Made by a program: the position numbers and the translations under genes. From Acidobacteriaceae bacterium (GTDB lineage Bacteria; Acidobacteriota; Terriglobia; Terriglobales; Acidobacteriaceae): a stretch of DNA of 16,998 nucleotides. Within the stretch, counting starts at the first letter, position 1; the number at the start of each line of letters is the position of its first letter. Below the pieces are notes generated by a model, which searched no databases, was not told the origin of the DNA, and saw only the letters and a list, made by a program, of their open reading frames with translations. This document shows positions 13,077 through 16,998 of this stretch, in pieces. The stretch covers positions 1-16,998 of the forward strand of contig JASIJX010000552.1 in assembly GCA_030049955.1 (NCBI GenBank). The letters are read 5' to 3'.

Positions 13077-13351
13077 AGCACCGCCTTGTACTTGCGCGCC
13101 AGCTCGGTCTTCACCTTCTTGAACATCTCGGCGTATTGCGCGCCCGACTTGCGCATCTCGTCGGAGTAGGCTTCGAGAATCACGCGCACCTCTTCGTTGA
13201 TGCGGTCTTCGAGCGACAACTCTTCGACCAAGGCCTCGTTCACACGCGCCTCGACAGGCTTCAGGTCGCTAGCGGTGATCATCTTGGCTTCGATGAGGTG
13301 TTTTACCGTCCGGCGGGCCAGATACCCAATGTAATCACGGGAAAAGATCAT
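13073..13351 (-). CDS. DUF507 family protein (first of pair)
   Basis: A 92-residue helical protein, MIFSRDYIGYLARRTVKHLI at the N terminus and AEMFKKVKTELARKYKAVL at the C terminus. It has the DUF507 opening pattern and a middle rich in Glu and Arg (LSLEDRINEEVRVILEAY). There is no strong ribosome site before the ATG. Its stop overlaps the start of the second DUF507 gene by 4 bases. In some genomes DUF507 is a single longer protein with two similar halves, so this pair may correspond to a split version whose products form a heterodimer (inference). The biochemical role is unknown. Confidence 0.8.
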   Translation of the reverse strand: MIFSRDYIGYLARRTVKHLIEAKMITASDLKPVEARVNEALVEELSLEDRINEEVRVILEAYSDEMRKSGAQYAEMFKKVKTELARKYKAVL

Positions 13352-13612
13352 GGGTCTTAAGTCTCAGGATAGCCTATGGGCCCGGCTCATGTACATGGTA
13401 CTGAGGCACTCGGCGGGAAACTCAACGGGGCGCCTTCGAAGCGGCGCGCACCTGACAGAGCAGCAGGGACTGGTCAAAAAGGCCGGGCCGCGGCGACTCA
13501 TTGCGCCGTAAAATCGTAGTACGAACCAGCAGTGAACCGGCTGCAGCCCTGATTTGCACTTGGAGCCCAATTACCTTCAGAGTTGGCTCTTGCGGTACGT
13601 GGAGGCTTTCAG

Positions 13613-15067
13613 TTGAGTACGACCATCATGGAAAAGTCGCGCGAGTTGGTGGAGGAGCGACCGCTCTGCGTCGATCTGGATGGAACGCTCGTCAAGTCCG
13701 ACACGCTCGCCGATTCGCTTCTGATCCTTCTGCGAAAGCGACCGTTATTGTTTATTTGCGCGTTGCTGCGGATCACGCGGGGGAAGGCCGCGGTGAAGGA
13801 ATTTGTGACCCAGGCGGTTGCGCTGGATGCCGGGGGGTTGCCCTACAATCGCAAGGTTCTGCACTACCTGGAGGAGGAACACAGCAAGGGCCGGCCGCTG
13901 TATCTGGTGACCGGAGCTGACCTGCACCTGGCGGCACGTGTAGCCGAGCATCTTCGCATCTTTACCGGTGTGCTGGCCAGTGATGGAGAAACCAATCTTA
14001 CAGGCCGCCGGAAACTGGCGGGCCTCCGCGCTCATTTCGGCTCGGCGACCTACGACTACATCGGCAACGACACGCCGGATCTTCCTTTGCTCGCAGAATC
14101 GGGCAGACCGATGGTGGCCAATCCCAGCCTTCGCCTGAGGCTCCGCATGAGTGCCCGAGGCATTCAGCCGGTGCGCGAGTTCGAGGAGCGCAAGGGCCTG
14201 TTTACCTCGATTTTCAAGGTGATGCGCCCGCACCAGTGGACCAAGAACCTGCTGATGTTCCTGCCCTTGCTGCTAGCCCACAATATCCGGTTCAAGGGCG
14301 TGCTGAGCGAAGTCTTCGCTTTAGGCTGCTTCTGCCTCACAGCGTCGGCGACGTATATGATCAACGACCTACTTGATATCGAGGTCGATCGCAGGCATCC
14401 GCGCAAGAAGCTTCGGCCCTTTGCATCCGGCGATCTGTCTGCCGTTTTAGGGTTCTGCCTGATTGCTGTCTTTCTGATCCTGGGATTCGCAGGCGCAAGA
14501 CTTCTTCCCGTTCGATTTCTCGCGTGGCTCGCAATTTACGTTGTCATGACGCTTGCCTACTCCCTGTTTCTGAAACGAGAGGCCCTCGTCGATGTGCTGA
14601 TGCTCTCCGGGCTATATCTAACGCGCATCGAGGCCGGCGGCGCAGCCACGCGTACTCCGCTCTCAAACTGGATGGTAGGGTTTTCTATATTTCTGTTTCT
14701 CGCCCTGGCCTTTGTCAAGCGTTTCGCGGAGCTTGAAAACCTGCGTTTAAGATCGGTAGCCCCGCGCAACGACCGCGGGTATCACATCGCCGATCTTGAA
14801 CAGTTGCGCGCCTTTGGCACCAGCAGCTCGTATGCGGCAGTCGTCATCTTCGCCATTTACATCAACGGCCGCGACGTGACGGCGCTATACCATCATCCAT
14901 CCGTGCTGTGGCTGATTGTGCCTTTGCAAATCCTGTGGCTCAGCCGGGTTTGGCTGTTTGCCTCGCGCGGCAAGCTTGACGAGGATCCGGTGATCTTTGC
15001 GCTGACAGACCGGCTGAGCCTGTTGATTGGCGCTGCAGTAGCCGCAGTCGCCATCTGCGCGCTCTGA
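13613..15067 (+). CDS. HAD hydrolase-UbiA prenyltransferase fusion, DPPR-synthase-like
   Basis: A 484-residue two-domain protein. I chose TTG 13613 because GGAGG lies 7 bases upstream; ATG 13628 has no site and the open frame to 13583 is unsupported. Residues 15-190 form a HAD-type phosphatase: DLDGT (nucleophile D21, D23), LVTGAD (about 98-103) and GNDTPDLPLL (about 151-160). Residues 200-484 form a UbiA integral-membrane domain with RPHQWTKN, then NDLLDIEVDRRHPRKKLRPF ASG, then YSLFLKREALVDVLM, and several membrane helices. The NDxxDxExDRxHPxKxxRPxASG signature points to decaprenyl-phosphate phosphoribosyltransferases, which join phosphoribosyl diphosphate to a polyprenyl phosphate. The HAD domain could remove the 5-phosphate of that product, but this is inference. 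The fusion occurs in many bacteria, often near polysaccharide genes. Confidence 0.82.
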   Translation: MSTTIMEKSRELVEERPLCVDLDGTLVKSDTLADSLLILLRKRPLLFICALLRITRGKAAVKEFVTQAVALDAGGLPYNRKVLHYLEEEHSKGRPLYLVTGADLHLAARVAEHLRIFTGVLASDGETNLTGRRKLAGLRAHFGSATYDYIGNDTPDLPLLAESGRPMVANPSLRLRLRMSARGIQPVREFEERKGLFTSIFKVMRPHQWTKNLLMFLPLLLAHNIRFKGVLSEVFALGCFCLTASATYMINDLLDIEVDRRHPRKKLRPFASGDLSAVLGFCLIAVFLILGFAGARLLPVRFLAWLAIYVVMTLAYSLFLKREALVDVLMLSGLYLTRIEAGGAATRTPLSNWMVGFSIFLFLALAFVKRFAELENLRLRSVAPRNDRGYHIADLEQLRAFGTSSSYAAVVIFAIYINGRDVTALYHHPSVLWLIVPLQILWLSRVWLFASRGKLDEDPVIFALTDRLSLLIGAAVAAVAICAL

Positions 15068-15072
15068 GTTCC

Positions 15073-15423
15073 TCAGCTGCGGTGCGGGCAGCTTTTGGTG
15101 TTCAGGCACTCGTGGGCAATGCGCAGCCGCTCTACCGGCCGGCCGGCGATGAGGTGCTCGCGCACGATCTCTTCGGCGTCTTCCGGCCTTACGCCGCCAT
15201 ACCAGACTGCGTCGGGATAGACCACTACAGTGGGCCCGTGCTCGCACTGGTCCAGGCAGCCGGATTTGTTGATGCGCACGCGGCCGGCGAGGCCGGCGTC
15301 CTTAGCAAGCTGGTTCAGGCGCGCGTGCAGCTCGCTTTTGCCATCGGCAGTGCAGCAGGGGCGGGGCGCATCGGCGGGGCGGACATTGTGGCAGACAAAA
15401 ACATGGCGTTCAAACGGGGGCAA
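15073..15423 (-). CDS. Thioredoxin-like [2Fe-2S] ferredoxin
   Basis: A 116-residue protein starting at TTG 15423 with GAGGAG about 8 bases upstream. It has the thioredoxin-like ferredoxin layout: a first strand HVFVCHN with C11, a second ligand C23 or C24 (PRPCC), a helix LHARLNQLAKDAG, a strand VRINKSGCLDQCEHG with C56 and C60, then PTVVVYPDAVWYGGVRPEDA. This C-x(11-12)-C...C-x3-C pattern binds one [2Fe-2S] cluster, and similar domains occur in NuoE and stand-alone ferredoxins. The C-terminal HECLNTKSCPHRS adds two further cysteines of unclear use. It is convergent with the UbiA gene, with only 5 bases between stops. The electron partner is unknown. Confidence 0.85.
   Translation of the reverse strand: MPPFERHVFVCHNVRPADAPRPCCTADGKSELHARLNQLAKDAGLAGRVRINKSGCLDQCEHGPTVVVYPDAVWYGGVRPEDAEEIVREHLIAGRPVERLRIAHECLNTKSCPHRS
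15075..15096 (+). terminator. Terminator of the UbiA-fusion gene
   Basis: A 6-bp stem AGCTGC (15075-15080) with GCAGCT (15088-15093), loop GGTGCGG, ending in TTTT. It lies inside the 3' end of the convergent ferredoxin gene. Confidence 0.5.
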
Positions 15424-15577
15424 ACAGGTTCTCCTCGGGCTGTGGACAATGGTCTCTTTTCAGAGTAAAGCCTGCCAGGCGGCTTTGCGGAGCGGCAGCC
15501 CTAAAAGCCTTGGCCGCGATAGTTTCCACAATCCCGCTCGCCAACCCGGCCCCATCTGCGAGAATGATGCTTTGACT

Positions 15578-16057
15578 ATGACGGCAGACAACCTCATTTC
15601 CTTAAAAGACGACATGGTGGCCTTCATTGAAGGGCACGGTCTTCGCCGGCTTCCCGGCTACGTAACGGAAGATATCCCCTCCATCCTCTGGGAGGGCCAG
15701 GGCAATCCCGATTCGTGGAAAGATTTTGTGGAGATGGCCAAGCACGTGGGTGCGGCTTTTGTGACCTTCAGCGAGATGACGCTGGACCGCGAAGAGCTGG
15801 ACGCGCTGATTGAACAGGCCAACGAAATGAACTTTCCCGACGAGGAGGCCGCGGAACTGGTCGAGGCCAAATGGCTGCGCAAGTACGCGGGGATGGTCGG
15901 CTACATCCAGCTCGGGTTTGTGTACCAGGGGCTGGCTTTTCTGCACGAAACCACCACCGAGTGGTACGAGCGGTTCCAGGCGCTGGTGGAAGACCTTGAA
16001 AGTTTTCAGGACATTGTCATTGACGATACCGACGCCGGCGATGACGAAGACGAGTAA
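15578..16057 (+). CDS. Conserved hypothetical acidic protein upstream of recJ
   Basis: A 159-residue soluble protein. ATG 15578 (MTADNLISLKDDMVAFIEGH) is the first natural start; the open frame continues far upstream only because no stop intervenes, and that part is antisense to the ferredoxin gene. Features are GLRRLPGYVTEDIPSILWEG, a helix DSWKDFVEMAKHVGAAFVTF, then EEAAELVEAKWLRKYAGMVG, an aromatic segment GYIQLGFVYQGLAFLHETTT, and a very acidic tail DDTDAGDDEDE. It has no membrane segment or known motif. Its stop is 3 bases before the recJ GTG, so the two are probably one operon. The family is unnamed to me, though I think it recurs in Acidobacteriota. Confidence 0.72.
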   Translation: MTADNLISLKDDMVAFIEGHGLRRLPGYVTEDIPSILWEGQGNPDSWKDFVEMAKHVGAAFVTFSEMTLDREELDALIEQANEMNFPDEEAAELVEAKWLRKYAGMVGYIQLGFVYQGLAFLHETTTEWYERFQALVEDLESFQDIVIDDTDAGDDEDE

Positions 16058-16060
16058 GCG

Positions 16061-16998
16061 GTGAGCGCGGCCGGGACGCAGGAGCTGGCGGCTGCACGGC
16101 GCCCTGCGCTGGGCGTGGCTTCGCGCCCAATCTCACGTACGGCACCGCGCCAGCGTTGGGTGATTGCCGGGCCACATGCCGGGGCCGAAGAGCTGGCCCG
16201 CGAAGCACATCTTCCGCCTACCGTTGCCGAATTGCTGCTGGCGCGAGGCGTACATAGTGCGGCCGAGGCCTTCGCGTTTCTCAATCCCGATACGGCACAT
16301 TTGCATGATCCCAATCTGATGCTGGGCATGGCCGCGGCCGTCAACCGGCTGGAACGCGCCATTGCCGCGCGGGAGCCGGTGCTGCTTTATGGCGACTACG
16401 ACGTGGATGGCACGACGGCGGTGGTGCTGCTTAAGACCGCCATCGAGATGCTCGGCGGGGTGGTTCGCTTCCACGTGCCGCACCGGCTGCGCGAGGGCTA
16501 TGGCATGCAGTCGAGCGTGCTGGAGGCGGCGCATGCCGATGGCGTGCGGCTGGTAGTCACGGTCGATACTGGCATGCGGGCATTTGCCGAAGCTGAAACG
16601 GCGCGGCGGTTGGGTCTTGATCTGATCATTACCGATCATCACTTGCTTGAGGCCGGGCACAGCGTGCCCGACGCACTCGCGATTTTGAATCCGAATCAGC
16701 CGGGCTGCGCGTATCCGGAAAAAGCGCTGTGCGGAGCGGCGATTGCGCTGAAGCTGGCTCAGGCACTGCTGGTGCGGCGCGATGCCGGCCGTACGCGCGA
16801 GAAGACGCTGCCCAGTTTTTTGAAGATGGCGGCGATTGCCACCATTGCCGATGCAGTGCCGCTGCGCGGCGAAAACCGGACGATTGCCGCGCTGGGATTG
16901 CGAGAGCTGCGCCGGCCGGTGGGCGCGGGGTTGCGGGCGCTGTTTGCTGCTGCTGCACTGGATCCGGCGAGCAAGCAGTTGACCGGTTTCGACGTTGC
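16061..16998 (+). CDS. recJ: Single-stranded-DNA exonuclease RecJ (5' part, runs off the window)
   Basis: A frame open from GTG 16061 to the window edge, 312 codons. It shows the DHH-family motifs in order: LLYGDYDVDGTTAVVLL (motif I, about residues 118-134), VVTVDTGMRAF (motif II), LIITDHHLLE (motif III), then ILNPNQPGCAYPEKALCGAA (motif IV region) and IATIADAVPLRGENR. RecJ degrades single-stranded DNA 5' to 3' in recombination and mismatch or base-excision repair, using Mn or Mg held by these acidic and histidine residues. About 110 residues precede motif I, including ELLLARGVHSAAEAFAFLNP, which is typical. The C-terminal part lies outside the window. The start is 3 bases after the upstream stop, consistent with translational coupling. 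Confidence 0.92.
   Translation, partial: MSAAGTQELAAARRPALGVASRPISRTAPRQRWVIAGPHAGAEELAREAHLPPTVAELLLARGVHSAAEAFAFLNPDTAHLHDPNLMLGMAAAVNRLERAIAAREPVLLYGDYDVDGTTAVVLLKTAIEMLGGVVRFHVPHRLREGYGMQSSVLEAAHADGVRLVVTVDTGMRAFAEAETARRLGLDLIITDHHLLEAGHSVPDALAILNPNQPGCAYPEKALCGAAIALKLAQALLVRRDAGRTREKTLPSFLKMAAIATIADAVPLRGENRTIAALGLRELRRPVGAGLRALFAAAALDPASKQLTGFDV

Noticed and set aside
13745..14233. A 162-codon minus-strand open frame inside the UbiA fusion
   Set aside because: It lies opposite the HAD domain, whose motifs are intact; no protein-like features of its own.
16133..16660. Minus-strand open frames opposite recJ
   Set aside because: The plus strand holds the full DHH motif series; the minus frames are shadows caused by high GC.

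Overview
The window joins two unlike parts. The right part (about 12,700-16,998) is intact, dense chromosome. It carries a pair of DUF507 genes, a HAD-UbiA fusion related to decaprenyl-phosphate phosphoribosyltransferase, a thioredoxin-like [2Fe-2S] ferredoxin, a conserved small protein and the 5' part of recJ. Paired DUF507 genes, frequent GTG/TTG starts, moderately high GC and the tandem SPAARxRIAEAQ-type Lys/Ala-rich protein in the left part all suggest Acidobacteriota, probably a Terriglobia-type genome. This is an inference from family knowledge, not from a search.

The left part (1-12,676) is accessory DNA with many decayed genes. In order it holds: an IS21-type istA remnant with three in-frame stops (36-1040); a small secreted protein and a one-helix membrane protein; a histone-H1-like Lys/Ala-rich gene split by a one-base frameshift; a DUF429-like RNase H-fold protein; a short hypothetical gene; and a two-gene toxin-antitoxin module (TumE/DUF6516-like toxin plus HVO_A0114/COG4190-like winged-helix antitoxin) with an apparently leaderless promoter and a strong terminator.

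Next comes a plasmid-like replication module read leftward (7935 to about 5022). It has a 518-aa Rep-like winged-helix protein, two small winged-helix proteins, a Lar-like zinc ribbon and a frameshifted downstream gene. Upstream of rep lie twin palindromes and six tandem 20-bp iterons (8323-8442), which resemble a replication origin. From 8,900 to 12,440 there is a broken membrane-anchored gene, a compact four-gene cassette of unknown function whose second gene has an in-frame TGA, a serine-recombinase remnant, and a short ORF ended by a strong hairpin.

The two parts meet at a truncated tRNA-Glu(CTC) gene. Its 5' half (minus strand, 12712-12677) is recognisable up to the anticodon and then gives way to unrelated sequence. 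The simplest reading is a decaying integrated plasmid or island joined to the chromosome inside a tRNA anticodon loop. I see no integrase, relaxase or partition gene in the window.
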